The notes: generated from the letters alone by a model not told the origin. A DNA stretch of 64,000 nucleotides from Curvibacter gracilis ATCC BAA-807 (GCF_000518645.1 NZ_JADZ01000004.1:367926-431925), one strand, 5' to 3'; counted from the stretch's first letter, positions 38,953 through 48,276 are shown. Numbers and translations are program-made.

Positions 38953-41237
38953 AACGACACCCAGCCTGCACCCGCGGTCTGATGGCTTTGCTGGCCAGTT
39001 CGGCCAGCGGCCTGCTGATGGCCCAGACTTCGGCGCCTCTGATCGCGGCGAAAGACACGCCAGCTGCGAGCTCCACGCTCTCCACCGCGACGCTCTCCAC
39101 CGTCACGGTCACCGACACCGCCCCCGGCAACGAGAGCCGCAGCCTGCCGGGGCGCCTGCGCCTCGAAGGCGCGGCCCTCACCCCACGGCGCCTGGGCAGC
39201 AGCGATGCCGCCGAGCTGCTGGACGGGCTGCCCGGGCTCAGCCTGTACGGCGCGGGCGGCGTGTCGTCGCTGCCCGTCATCCACGGGCTGGCCGACGAGC
39301 GCCTGCGGGTGCAGGTCGACGGCATGGACCTGATGGCGGCCTGCCCCAACCACATGAACTCACCGCTGTCCTACATCGATGCTTCGAACGTGGCCCGGGT
39401 GCGGGTGTTTGCCGGCATCACGCCGGTCAGCGTGGGGGGCGACAGCCTGGGCGGCACCGTGCAGGTCGAGTCGGCGGCGCCCCAGTTCGCCGCCGCAGGC
39501 GAGGGTTTGCTGACCCAGGGCCACCTGGGCAGCTTCTACCGAAGCAATGGCCGCGGCCGTGGCGCCGATGCCGCCCTGGTGGTGGCCAATGAGGGCCTGA
39601 GCCTGAGCTACACCGGCTCCAGCGCCCAGTCGGACAACTACCACGCTGCGGCGCCATTCAAGGCGGCTGCGGCCACCTCGGGCGGCGCGCTGGCGGGCGA
39701 CGAGCTGGGCTCTTCCGCCTACCGGGCCCGCAACCAGAGCCTGGGCCTGGCCCTGCGGCACGACACGCATTGGCTGCAGCTCACCGCCAGCCAGCAGGAC
39801 ATCCCTTTCGAGGGCTACCCCAACCAGCGCATGGACATGACGGGCAACCGCAACACCCAGCTCAATGCCCGTTACCAAGGGCAGTATGAGTGGGGCGAGC
39901 TGCTGGCCCAGGCCTACAGCCAGCGCACCAGCCACCGCATGGACATGGGGGTCGACCGCGACAGCTACGGCACCGGCATGCCCATGAACACCCAGGCCCG
40001 CACCCTGGGCGCCTCGCTCAAGGCCCACATCAACTGGACCGAGCGCGACCTGCTGCGCCTGGGCCTGGAGGCCCAGCACCACAGCCTGAACGACTGGTGG
40101 CCCCCGGTGGGCGGCACCATGGGCCCGAATGCGTTCTGGAACCTGAACTACGGGCGGCGCCAACGCCACGATGCCTTTGCCGAGTGGGAGGCCCAATGGC
40201 AGCTGCAGTGGAGCAGCCTGCTCGGCCTGCGCCTGAGCTCGGTCACCACGGACGCAGCGCCGGCCCAGGGCTACAACAACAGCCTGGCCAGCCTGTGGGG
40301 CAACGATGCCGCCAGCTTCAATGCCCAGGGGCACCGCCGCTCCGACCTCAACTGGGATTTGACGGCCCTGGTGCGCCACACCCCCGCCGCCGGCCAGACC
40401 TACGAGCTGGGCTATGCGCGCAAGTCGCGCGCGCCCAGCCTGTACCAGCGCTACCCCTGGTCCACCCAGGCCATGGCCGCCTTGATGAACAACTTTGCCG
40501 GTGACGGCAATGGCTACATCGGCAACCAGAACCTGCGCCCCGAGGTGGCCCACACCCTGAGCGCCACGGCCGACTGGCAGGCCGTACCGGCGCCCGATGC
40601 CGGCCCGGGCACCGAGCCCGACTGGCAGGTCCGCGGCACCGTGTACCTGACCCAGATCGAGAACTACATCGACGCCCAGCGCTGCGCCATCGGCCAGTGC
40701 GCCGCCGCCAACCAGACCGACACGCAAAGCTTCGTGCTCCTGCAATACCTGAATCAGCAGGCCCGCATGCAGGGGCTGGACCTGTCCGGGCGGGCGCTGT
40801 TGGGCCGCCACGCCAGCCTGGGCACGCTGCAGACCCGGGCCGTGCTCAACTGGGTGCAGGGCACGAACCGTGTCACCGGCGACGGCCTGTACAACCTGAT
40901 GCCGCTGAACCTGCGCTGGTCGATCGAGCAGCAGCGCGGTGCCTGGAGCCAGAGCCTGGAGTGGCTGGCCGTCAGCGCCAAGACCCGGGTCTCGCAGGTG
41001 CGCAACGAGATGCCCACCGCCGGCTATGCCTTGCTGAACTGGCGCGCCAGCTACCAGTTCCAGAAGGCCCGCTTCGACTTCGGCATCGACAACCTCTTCA
41101 ACCGCTTCTACAGCGCGCCCCTGGGTGGGGCCTACCTGGGCCAGGGCTCGTCCATGGCCATCAATGGCATCGCCTGGGGCGTGCCCGTGCCCGGCAAGGG
41201 CCGCTCGATCCAGTTGGCGCTGCGTCTTGACTTCTGA
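38949..41237 (+). CDS. TonB-dependent copper receptor (OprC/NosA-like)
   Basis: A 762-residue TonB-dependent outer-membrane receptor. After a signal peptide, a plug domain contains LPVIHGLADERLRVQVDGMD followed by the copper-binding motif MAACPNHMNSP (Cys, His, Met ligands in the OprC type). The 22-strand barrel ends in Phe. The TonB box may be in STVTVTDT near residues 51-58. Start at 38949 overlaps the mbnH stop by 4 bp. Its role would be copper (or copper-complex) uptake coupled to the MbnP/MbnH periplasmic handling system. Confidence 0.92.
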   Translation: MKRHPACTRGLMALLASSASGLLMAQTSAPLIAAKDTPAASSTLSTATLSTVTVTDTAPGNESRSLPGRLRLEGAALTPRRLGSSDAAELLDGLPGLSLYGAGGVSSLPVIHGLADERLRVQVDGMDLMAACPNHMNSPLSYIDASNVARVRVFAGITPVSVGGDSLGGTVQVESAAPQFAAAGEGLLTQGHLGSFYRSNGRGRGADAALVVANEGLSLSYTGSSAQSDNYHAAAPFKAAAATSGGALAGDELGSSAYRARNQSLGLALRHDTHWLQLTASQQDIPFEGYPNQRMDMTGNRNTQLNARYQGQYEWGELLAQAYSQRTSHRMDMGVDRDSYGTGMPMNTQARTLGASLKAHINWTERDLLRLGLEAQHHSLNDWWPPVGGTMGPNAFWNLNYGRRQRHDAFAEWEAQWQLQWSSLLGLRLSSVTTDAAPAQGYNNSLASLWGNDAASFNAQGHRRSDLNWDLTALVRHTPAAGQTYELGYARKSRAPSLYQRYPWSTQAMAALMNNFAGDGNGYIGNQNLRPEVAHTLSATADWQAVPAPDAGPGTEPDWQVRGTVYLTQIENYIDAQRCAIGQCAAANQTDTQSFVLLQYLNQQARMQGLDLSGRALLGRHASLGTLQTRAVLNWVQGTNRVTGDGLYNLMPLNLRWSIEQQRGAWSQSLEWLAVSAKTRVSQVRNEMPTAGYALLNWRASYQFQKARFDFGIDNLFNRFYSAPLGGAYLGQGSSMAINGIAWGVPVPGKGRSIQLALRLDF

Positions 41238-41249
41238 GGAACCTCTTCC

Positions 41250-42743
41250 ATGCTCACATTCATCTCCCGCATCCTGGGGCCGGCAAGGCCCCGGTCTTGG
41301 CCGCAGGCCACGCACCGGGCGCTGGCCCTGGTTTCAGGCACCGGGCTGGCCGGCCTGTTGAGCGCCTGCGGCGGCGGCCTCGCCCCCGCCACCCTGGCCA
41401 AGAGCCAGACCCTGCAGTTCGGCCCGGCGCCAGCCCTCATCCTGGGGCAAAGCGCCCAGGTGAGCGCCACCGCCAGCTCGGGCCTGAGTGTCAGCTTCAG
41501 CAGCCTGACCCCGGCCGTCTGCCAGGTGCTGGACACCGGGCGGGTCACCGCCCTGAGCACGGGTAGCTGCGTGGTGGCGGCCAACCAGGCCGGCAATGCC
41601 GACTATCAGCCAGCGCCCCAGCTCACCCAAACCCTGGTGGTGCAGACCCAGGGCCTGGCCGCGCAAAGCATCCGCTTCGGCAGCGCCCCGGCACTCACGC
41701 TGGGGGGCAGCGCCACGGTCACGGCGCAGGCCAGTTCGGGCCTGGCCGTGCGCTACGGCAGCCTCACGCCCCAGGTCTGCAGCGTCGACGCCAGCAGTGG
41801 GCTGGTGCAAGGCCTGGCCCTGGGCACCTGCACCGTCACGGCCGACCAGGCTGGCAACAACCTGTACGCCGCCGCCGCCCAGGTGGCCCAGACCCTGAGC
41901 GTGCGCCCCGCCACCTCGGTGGGGGTGCCCGAAGCGCCCACGGGGCTCAAGGCCCGGCTGGGCGCGGATGCGCGCACGGTCGTGATCAGCATCGGCGCCA
42001 CCGCCAGCGGGGGCTCGCCGATCACGGGCTACCAGGTCAGCTCGGTGCCGGCGGGGCTGAGCGCCAGCGCCAGTGCGTCGCCGATCCAGGTGGCCTGCGG
42101 CACGTCTTGCGCTGGCTATGCCTGGGTGGTGAATGCGGTCAATGCGCAGGGCACCGGCCCGGCCTCGGAGCCGGTCCAGGTGATCACCGACTACCAGGTC
42201 ACCGCCACGTTCTACGAGCCGCAGACCCAGCCCAACAACAGCATCTTCACGGGCAGCTTCAGCTTCAACTCCACCACGCGCAGCGTCTCGGGCCTGAGCG
42301 GGCTGCTGACCGAGTCCATGACCGACACCCCCATGACCACCGTGCCCTTGAGCCGCCAAGGCGTGCACTATGCCGACAGCACCGGCACGGGCGTGCTGGT
42401 GGGGGCCTTCTACCTGGCCACCAACAACACCTTTGTGGTGGCCCATGGCAACGAAGGCTGGCGCCCCGGCGTGGCCAGCGATGCCCGCTACTTCGGCTAC
42501 CCGGCCGCCGCCAACCCGTCAGCCGGTGGGGTGGGCAATGCCTATGCCCTGGTCTTTGTCAACACCGACGATCCCGGCGCCGCCCTGAGCAACGCCCAGT
42601 TGCAGCAGACGGCCTATGCCGACTGCACGGCCCTGGGCATGATGGGCGCCAGCTGCATGACGGGCACGGCCGCCGCGGTGTACGGCACCGTGGGCACCAT
42701 GGGGGGCTACCCCTTGTCGCAACAGGTGGTGCGCAAGCCCTGA
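41250..42743 (+). CDS. Lipoprotein with two Ig-like repeats and an FN3-like domain
   Basis: A 497-residue lipoprotein (lipobox LLSACG near residue 40). Two tandem 75-residue repeats (about 50-135 and 140-215) share the pattern QxI/LxFGxAPALxLG-SA-VxA-ASSGLxV-SLTPxVCxV and C-VxADQAGN, as in bacterial Ig-like/YDG modules. A fibronectin-III-like segment (about 225-315, VPEAPTGLKARLGAD) follows. The last 180 residues form a separate beta-rich domain with Cys residues near the end. It lies 12 bp after the copper receptor, so it belongs to the operon, perhaps as a surface companion of the receptor. No ligand can be assigned. Confidence 0.75.
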   Translation: MLTFISRILGPARPRSWPQATHRALALVSGTGLAGLLSACGGGLAPATLAKSQTLQFGPAPALILGQSAQVSATASSGLSVSFSSLTPAVCQVLDTGRVTALSTGSCVVAANQAGNADYQPAPQLTQTLVVQTQGLAAQSIRFGSAPALTLGGSATVTAQASSGLAVRYGSLTPQVCSVDASSGLVQGLALGTCTVTADQAGNNLYAAAAQVAQTLSVRPATSVGVPEAPTGLKARLGADARTVVISIGATASGGSPITGYQVSSVPAGLSASASASPIQVACGTSCAGYAWVVNAVNAQGTGPASEPVQVITDYQVTATFYEPQTQPNNSIFTGSFSFNSTTRSVSGLSGLLTESMTDTPMTTVPLSRQGVHYADSTGTGVLVGAFYLATNNTFVVAHGNEGWRPGVASDARYFGYPAAANPSAGGVGNAYALVFVNTDDPGAALSNAQLQQTAYADCTALGMMGASCMTGTAAAVYGTVGTMGGYPLSQQVVRKP

Positions 42744-42754
42744 GAGGGCGAGCC

Positions 42755-42976
42755 TCAAGCCTCTGGCGTGGCCGGGGGCGGGGTGTCCAGCGCCGCGCCA
42801 AACACTGCCATGGCCTGGATCACCCCCGACAGGCTGGTGCCCAAGTGGGTCAGGCTGTATTCGGTGCGTGGTGGCACGACCGGATAGACCTTTTTGGAGA
42901 TCAGGCCTTGCTGTTCGAGAAAGCGCAGGTGCGTCGCCAGCACCCTGGGGCTGATGCTGGCAAGTCGGTTGGACAC
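42755..42976 (-). pseudogene. HxlR family regulator, N-terminally truncated
   Basis: A 73-residue remnant covering only the second half of an HxlR winged helix: SISPRVLATHLRFLEQQGLISKKVY, the wing PPRTEYSLTHLG and the C-terminal dimer helix. The first 40-45 residues (helix 1-2 and the conserved RF.EL) are missing. Immediately upstream on the minus strand is the unrelated glycine-zipper gene, ending 11 bp away, so the front half was lost in a deletion or rearrangement. It could still be translated from a GTG at 42976, but function as a regulator is unlikely. Confidence 0.65.
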
Positions 42977-42987
42977 AAGCCACTTTC

Positions 42988-43416
42988 TCAGGGCAGATCC
43001 ACCGACACCTGATTGCCAACCTGCTTGAGCATCACGCTCTGGCCGGGTTGGTACTGGCCGTCAACCACCTCCAGGTTCATCAACTGGCCCTGGGGCAGTT
43101 GCACGCTCAGCACCTGCACCCGCACGCGCACCTGTTGTGCGTTGATCTGGCTGCCTGCGGCCGCACCGGCGGCGCCGCCGAGCAAGGTCATGGCCGTCTT
43201 GCCTCGGCCCTTGCCCATCTGGCTGCCCACGGCGGCCCCGGCCAAGCCGCCCAGAACGGCATTGGTCTTGTTGGATTCGGTTTCGATGCGCTCGGTGTCG
43301 TGCACCGACTGCACCACGCCGAAATACCGCGTGGCCGGGGGGGCGGTGGCACAACCCTGCAGCATCAGGGCCAGAACGGAAGGGAGCAGCAAGGCCTGGA
43401 GGGGGTGGCGTGTCAT
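42988..43416 (-). CDS. Glycine-zipper 2TM lipoprotein (SlyB/PcP-like)
   Basis: A 142-residue outer-membrane lipoprotein. The lipobox is LMLQGC (near residue 22). The mature part has a glycine-zipper hairpin of two segments (AVLGGLAGAAVGSQMGKGRG and MTLLGGAAGAAAGSQI), followed by a beta-rich domain ending VSVDLP. This is the SlyB/PcP layout; these proteins stabilise the outer membrane under stress. The start at 43416 gives a normal basic n-region; an ATG at 43434 would add six hydrophobic residues. Neither has a good ribosome site. Confidence 0.8.
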   Translation of the reverse strand: MTRHPLQALLLPSVLALMLQGCATAPPATRYFGVVQSVHDTERIETESNKTNAVLGGLAGAAVGSQMGKGRGKTAMTLLGGAAGAAAGSQINAQQVRVRVQVLSVQLPQGQLMNLEVVDGQYQPGQSVMLKQVGNQVSVDLP

Positions 43417-43464
43417 GGCAAAAAATAGGGTCATAACCGACGAGAACAGGATGAAAACGCCGCT

Positions 43465-44295
43465 TCAGGGCATGGGGGTGATGGACAGGATGCGCTGGTT
43501 GCGCGCATCCACTGCCAATAGGGCCAGCACCCGTGCCGGCTGGATTTCGTTGATGGGGTGGCCGAACAGGCCCAGGCGCAGCTTGCTGTTGCGGTTGACG
43601 CGCAAGGGGCCTTCTTTCTTCAGCAAAAAGATGAACTGGATGCGCCGGTTCTGGATGTCGTCGCGCAGGCTCTCGGCCTGCTCGTCGCGGTCTACCACCA
43701 GGTATTCAAAAGCCAGGCTGCCCCGGTCCCAATTGGTGGGTTCCACGCACAGCGTCGCGTCGCCCTTGGCATCTTTGGCGTAGCTGCCCAGGCAGTGCAG
43801 ATCGCGCGCGCTGCCCTGAACCTGGGTGTTCAGGTTCAGGGTCATGGTGAAACGGTGGCGGCTGAAGTCGTAGGGGCTTAGCTTGACCTCCACGTGGGCC
43901 CTCCAGCCCTGGGCCTGGGTCATCAGCTGGGTGCGTTCGGCCAGGTAAGGTTGCAGCTTTTGCAGGGCCGCGTGGGCCACGAATTCATTGCTGGCGTTCA
44001 GCTCCTGGCCGGCCTGTCGCAGGTGGGGCGGCAGGGCGCTGACAGCACCACGTAGCAGGGTCAGATCATCGCCGGGGTCGCTGCCGCCCAGGCGGTGCAG
44101 CAGGGGGGTGTGCAAGGCATCCAGTGGCAGGTAGCCGCTTTGCTCCAGGCCATTCAGGTCTTCGGCCCGCGGCAGCTCCTGTGCCGCGGCCAACAGGGCG
44201 CTGCAGGCCAGCAGCAGGCTGAGGGCGCCACGTTGCAGGCGACCGTGCGAGCGGCGGGTGGCGTGTGCCGTGCGGGGGGTGAGGGGGCAGATCAT
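43465..44295 (-). CDS. Exported hypothetical protein, last gene of lipoprotein-lipase operon
   Basis: A 276-residue protein of unknown family. It has a signal peptide (ALSLLLACSALLAAAQE). The mature part contains paired Cys residues around 180-200 (DLHCLGSYAKDAKG...LCVEPTNWD), the basic/acidic stretch VVDRDEQAESLRDDIQNRRIQ and a C-terminal beta-rich part. The start at 44295 overlaps the lipase-like stop by 4 bp (ATGA), so it is translationally coupled. Probable location: periplasm. Function unknown; its fixed coupling to the lipase suggests joint action. Confidence 0.65.
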   Translation of the reverse strand: MICPLTPRTAHATRRSHGRLQRGALSLLLACSALLAAAQELPRAEDLNGLEQSGYLPLDALHTPLLHRLGGSDPGDDLTLLRGAVSALPPHLRQAGQELNASNEFVAHAALQKLQPYLAERTQLMTQAQGWRAHVEVKLSPYDFSRHRFTMTLNLNTQVQGSARDLHCLGSYAKDAKGDATLCVEPTNWDRGSLAFEYLVVDRDEQAESLRDDIQNRRIQFIFLLKKEGPLRVNRNSKLRLGLFGHPINEIQPARVLALLAVDARNQRILSITPMP

Positions 44296-45530
44296 GGGCG
44301 TGACAAGACTTCGTTGGAAGGGGCTGGGCAATGGGCGCCAGGCGCCTCGCGGCAGAGCCGGGCCCGCAGCAGGCGCATCGAGTGGGCCGGGCGGGTATAG
44401 AGCATCAGCAGGTCGGTGCCGCGCGGGCGAATCTGGTTCTGGTAGATCTGCTGGGCCTCCTGTTGTCCTTCCTTGAAGGATTGGGCCGCCTGTCGGGTGG
44501 CCTGCAGCAGGCGCCCCAGCCCGGGGGGTGCGGTGTTGGAGGGCGTGGGGGGGTCCGCCCGGTGCTCTGCCGGGCGCCCCAGGGCCAGCAGGATCACGGG
44601 CTTGACGGCTTCGCGCTGCGCCTCACCCACGCGAAGGCCCAAGGGCCAGGCATCTTCCACCTCGAACACGTCCACGCTGTGCAGCGGGCCCAGTTGCACC
44701 GATTCGCTGTCGCTCAGGCGGCGGCTTTGCTGGCTCAGCGAGGACACCACATCGTCCAGCACCAGGCAGGGCAGGGCCGCATCGCGCTGTGCGCCCCGGC
44801 GGTCGCCGCAGCCGGCGCCGTGGTAACGGGTGCTGTACAGCCAGTGCGGGTTGGCCTGGGCCGCCTGCTCGGGGCTGCTGCCGGCCTGCTCCACGCTGCG
44901 CACATTGAGTGCGGCGGGGTTGAATCCATACACAGTGGCCAGGCCCGGAAAGAACAGGGCGTTGTATTGGGCCAGCCCACCCCCGAGCGAATGGCCGGCC
45001 AGGCTCACGCTGGCAGGGCGCAGGCCCTGCTCGCGCAGCAACTGCTCGATCAGCTGGCGCGAACGTGGGTAGATGCCCTGGCCCGGGCCCCCGGCGCGCA
45101 CGCCACCCGTCAGCCCCTCCCGCGAGCGTGCCATCCAGCCATTGTCCGTTGGGGCGCTGCCAGGCCCGGCACTGGCGCCCTGCAGGCCCTGGCGCAGATC
45201 GTCCATCCAGTTGGCGGCATTGACCGTGCCGCGAAACACCAGGCTCAGATGCCGCCGCTCGGCTTCGTAGCGCCAGGCCATCAGCAGGCTCACGCCCGGG
45301 TCGGTGATCAGCTGAAAGCCCGGGTGCAGGGCTGCGAAACGGCTTTCGCCGTTGGGCGCGCTGGCGTAGATGTCATCGGCCAGCACGGCCTGCTGGGCCA
45401 GCAACTGGGCGTCAGGGGCCTCGGTCGAAGGGGCGCCATGGCCCATCGGGGCCAGGGCCCAGCTCAGGCTCAGGGCCAGGCCCCGCAGGGCAGCGCGCAG
45501 CGCGCGCGGGTTCAGGAGGTTTTGACGCAT
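44292..45530 (-). CDS. Exported class-3-lipase-like hydrolase
   Basis: A 412-residue alpha/beta-hydrolase of the lipase class 3 type. A signal peptide spans residues 1-32. The nucleophile elbow is LAGHSLGGGLAQYNAL, with an upstream FRGTVNAANWMDDL segment typical of lipase_3 proteins, where the oxyanion hole is built. The catalytic Asp and His would be in the FNPAALNVRS and later LHSVDVFEVEDAWP regions. The start lies 19 bp inside the preceding membrane-protein gene. It is the third gene of a four-gene operon (lipoprotein, membrane protein, lipase-like, hypothetical) that starts at the lux-box promoter near 48.3 kb. Possible phospholipase; substrate unknown. Confidence 0.8.
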   Translation of the reverse strand: MRQNLLNPRALRAALRGLALSLSWALAPMGHGAPSTEAPDAQLLAQQAVLADDIYASAPNGESRFAALHPGFQLITDPGVSLLMAWRYEAERRHLSLVFRGTVNAANWMDDLRQGLQGASAGPGSAPTDNGWMARSREGLTGGVRAGGPGQGIYPRSRQLIEQLLREQGLRPASVSLAGHSLGGGLAQYNALFFPGLATVYGFNPAALNVRSVEQAGSSPEQAAQANPHWLYSTRYHGAGCGDRRGAQRDAALPCLVLDDVVSSLSQQSRRLSDSESVQLGPLHSVDVFEVEDAWPLGLRVGEAQREAVKPVILLALGRPAEHRADPPTPSNTAPPGLGRLLQATRQAAQSFKEGQQEAQQIYQNQIRPRGTDLLMLYTRPAHSMRLLRARLCREAPGAHCPAPSNEVLSRP

Positions 45531-47281
45531 GAGGCGGGCTTTTCTGGGGCGTGGCTGGGGGCAGGCGCAGGACCGGTATCGGGCTGGAAGCCGAAGTCCA
45601 GATCCTGGAACACCGCGTGCCGCACCCACTCGAACAGCGGGTAGGCATAAGGCTGCACCTGGATCGTGCCGCGAATGGCATGGACCAAAGGGGCGTGCCA
45701 GAGGCTGATGAGCCCGCCCTGGTCATTCAGCGCCGCGGCGTGCACGTGCTGCTGGTAAAGCGGTTGGCGCGTGATCTGGCTGCTCAAGAGGGTGCTGAAG
45801 CTGGCCATCATCAGCACGATGCCGAGCATGATGGCGCCAAACTTGTACCAACCATTTCGGAAGTGGAGGGCCAAAGCACATTCCAGCAGCAAGAAAAAGG
45901 TCAGCTTCAGGATGTGCGCCACAGCGCCCGCCACAGAGAATGCCAAAGCCATGGGTGGTGCGATCAGGGCGCGCATGCTGTCTTTGCCGCTGTGTTCGAA
46001 GCGGGCACCGTTGGCGTAGTCCTCCAGCCGCCCGCTCAGGCTGTTGAGCTTTTGACGTGTGACCAAATCCACCACGTGGCCGTACACCCCGCGGTCGAAC
46101 TCTGCTGGCGTCTGATAGCCCAGCTTGACCGTGACCTCGCAGGGAAAGCGCAGGCCTGCCAGCAATCGGCGCTGGATTGGTGGGCTCAGCATGAAGGCCT
46201 CAGCCGACAGATTGGGGGCGATGTACTCGCCCAGGGCATTGCGCACGCCGGCCTGGTACTCGTTGTCGGCGGTGGACTTCACCGATCCAGCAATAGCCTG
46301 GTTGAAGCCGGCGTGGTCATTGGGCCGCCAGTTGTTGGGCACGGTCACGCCCTTGCGGCGCACCTCACGACGCACCCGATCGTGGTGGATCAGTGGCACC
46401 GAGTCTGGCGACATGCCTTTGAGGCGCAGGCTGCGCTCGTAGTCGGCCCAGGCCTCGGCTTGGCGCGCAGGGATGGTGTTCAATGCCGCCTGGTATTTGC
46501 GGGTGCCGGGCAGGTACTGGCCGTCGTAGGCCGTCTTGAGCTCTTTGAGGGCATCGACATAGTGGTTGAACGCGCCCACCGGGCCGCCGTAGGCCTTGTC
46601 CACGGCGCGCCGCACCAGGGTGGCCTTCTGATCGGCAATGCGCTTTTCCACGTCGTTGATCTGCAGCAGCAGGATCGGGAACGTGGCCAGAAACGCCTTG
46701 CCGTCCGGTGCGTTCATCTGGCGCACCGACAGATCCAGGTCTTGCACATGGGCATCGCCTGTCACCAACGATTGCTGCAGCAGCATCAGGTTGGCCGAGG
46801 CATAACGTTGGGCCGGCGACGACATCCGGACGATGAAATCGACCAACTCACGCTCGCCGACGTACATCACGCTCATGACCACCCCCGTCACCGCGCCGAG
46901 CGTCAGAAGGCGCTTGCTCGTCCCGGTTATTTTTCCTTTGAGCACCAGGGGCCAAAAGAACAAGGCACACGCAAAGCCAGAGAGACAGCGACCCCAGATT
47001 TCGATCCCCTCGATGGCATCCGCCGAACTGATGCCGCCCACCGCATCCAGCAGCCGCGCGTTGAAGGCAAATTCAAGCAGCAGATAAACCAGCGTAATGC
47101 TGGTCAGCAGGTACAGCACCGGTCCACGTTTGGCACTGGGGAAGAAGTAGTCACGGAACCTGCGCCAGAGGCCTGGCGTGGCAGCCGGCGCCTGGGTCGA
47201 CTTGAGCAGATCCTCTGGGTGGGCGGACTGAGAGGCCGGGTGGGGCGGGGTGTCGGCGCGTAGCGCGGAGAGAAAATTCAT
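45512..47281 (-). CDS. Multi-pass membrane protein of unknown family
   Basis: A 589-residue inner-membrane protein. Hydrophobic helices lie around residues 54-75, 97-115, 127-145 and, after a long soluble domain (about 150-440), 445-500 (two to three helices). The soluble domain is helical and rich in charged residues, with segments VEKRIADQKATLVRRAVDKA and LRLKGMSPDSVPLIHHDRVRREVR. No family is recognised. It is translationally coupled (4-bp overlap) to the lipoprotein before it and overlaps the lipase-like gene after it. Its place between a lipoprotein and an exported lipase would suit an export or immunity role, but that is speculation. Confidence 0.65.
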   Translation of the reverse strand: MNFLSALRADTPPHPASQSAHPEDLLKSTQAPAATPGLWRRFRDYFFPSAKRGPVLYLLTSITLVYLLLEFAFNARLLDAVGGISSADAIEGIEIWGRCLSGFACALFFWPLVLKGKITGTSKRLLTLGAVTGVVMSVMYVGERELVDFIVRMSSPAQRYASANLMLLQQSLVTGDAHVQDLDLSVRQMNAPDGKAFLATFPILLLQINDVEKRIADQKATLVRRAVDKAYGGPVGAFNHYVDALKELKTAYDGQYLPGTRKYQAALNTIPARQAEAWADYERSLRLKGMSPDSVPLIHHDRVRREVRRKGVTVPNNWRPNDHAGFNQAIAGSVKSTADNEYQAGVRNALGEYIAPNLSAEAFMLSPPIQRRLLAGLRFPCEVTVKLGYQTPAEFDRGVYGHVVDLVTRQKLNSLSGRLEDYANGARFEHSGKDSMRALIAPPMALAFSVAGAVAHILKLTFFLLLECALALHFRNGWYKFGAIMLGIVLMMASFSTLLSSQITRQPLYQQHVHAAALNDQGGLISLWHAPLVHAIRGTIQVQPYAYPLFEWVRHAVFQDLDFGFQPDTGPAPAPSHAPEKPASCVKTS

Positions 47282-48147
47282 TTCTTGATGTCAATCACCA
47301 CCGATTGCGCCTGCGGCAGCGAGGCCGGCTCCAGGGCTTTGGTGGGCAGGATGAAGCGGCTGTTGGCGCTGGCGGTCGTGTTGGCTGCATTGGTGTTGTT
47401 GCCTGCACCCGCACTGTTGTTGGCTTTGGCGCCGGACGCATTGCTGGCGCCGCTGCTGTTGCTGGGGGGCGCTGGCGCCGGTGCCTGCTTGCTGCTGCCG
47501 CCGTGTTCGATGTGCCAGCCGTTGGCCTGTGGCAGTGCGGTGCCGCCGCCCGGGCGCCCCGGGGTACCGGGGGCCTGGCCGGGGGCGCCGGCCTTGCGGT
47601 CGGCCGCCGGGGCCTGGCGCGGATCCTGGGCGCTGAACAACTGGCCATCGCGCACCACCCACAGCAGGCCATTGGCCACGGGGCTGCGGGCCTGGGCCAG
47701 CCACAGGGGGCCGGCGGGGTCGGTCTGAAAGTCCAGCGGGCCGCATTGATTGGTTTCCATCACCCGGCTCTCGGCGGCGCTGGTGCGCAGCAGGTAGATG
47801 TAGCTGTGGCCGCTGCAGTTGGGCCGGGGGGCGTTCAGCACCAGCACCGTGGCCCCGTCGGGCAGCACGCTGCTGTGGCTGATCAGGTAGCCGCTGGGCT
47901 CGGCGGGCAGGTTGATGACGCCGTTGCGGTCATACAGCTTGAGCTGGAAGCGGCCTTGCACTGTGCGCCGCAGCACACCGTTCTTCTGCGACAGGGCGAA
48001 GGACTGGATCTGGGTGGCCGTGACCTCGTCCAGGTCCAGCAGGTTGCGGCCATTGTTGGGGTCGACGGCGCAGCCGCTCAACAGCAGCAGGCTGGTGGCC
48101 AGCGCCAGGGGCAGCCAAGGGCGGGGTTTCATGGCAACAGGAGTCAT
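47278..48147 (-). CDS. Lipoprotein, first gene of a LuxR-box operon
   Basis: A 289-residue lipoprotein (lipobox LLLSGC; near residue 25). Residues 30-180 form a beta-rich domain with two Cys. The second part is low-complexity, rich in Gly/Ala/Pro/Gln/Asn (including NNSAGAGNNTNAANTTASAN), followed by a conserved-looking end (SRFILPTKALEPASLPQAQSVVIDIKK). Start at 48147 or 48132 (both ATG, no clear ribosome site). The gene overlaps the following membrane protein by 4 bp. Upstream is the lux-box/-10 promoter at 48277-48321 with a leader of about 120 nt. Confidence 0.65.
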   Translation of the reverse strand: MTPVAMKPRPWLPLALATSLLLLSGCAVDPNNGRNLLDLDEVTATQIQSFALSQKNGVLRRTVQGRFQLKLYDRNGVINLPAEPSGYLISHSSVLPDGATVLVLNAPRPNCSGHSYIYLLRTSAAESRVMETNQCGPLDFQTDPAGPLWLAQARSPVANGLLWVVRDGQLFSAQDPRQAPAADRKAGAPGQAPGTPGRPGGGTALPQANGWHIEHGGSSKQAPAPAPPSNSSGASNASGAKANNSAGAGNNTNAANTTASANSRFILPTKALEPASLPQAQSVVIDIKK

Positions 48148-48276
48148 GGCAGGTCGTCTTGCGCGGGGTCAGAAATCAAGAGGTGCGTCCGGTTCGGGAG
48201 GCCGGCCTGGTGTGGGTCGCGTCGGTGTTCGGGGGCTGTGGTCGGGCCTCGGCCGGCGGGTCGCCGCACGTTAGCC

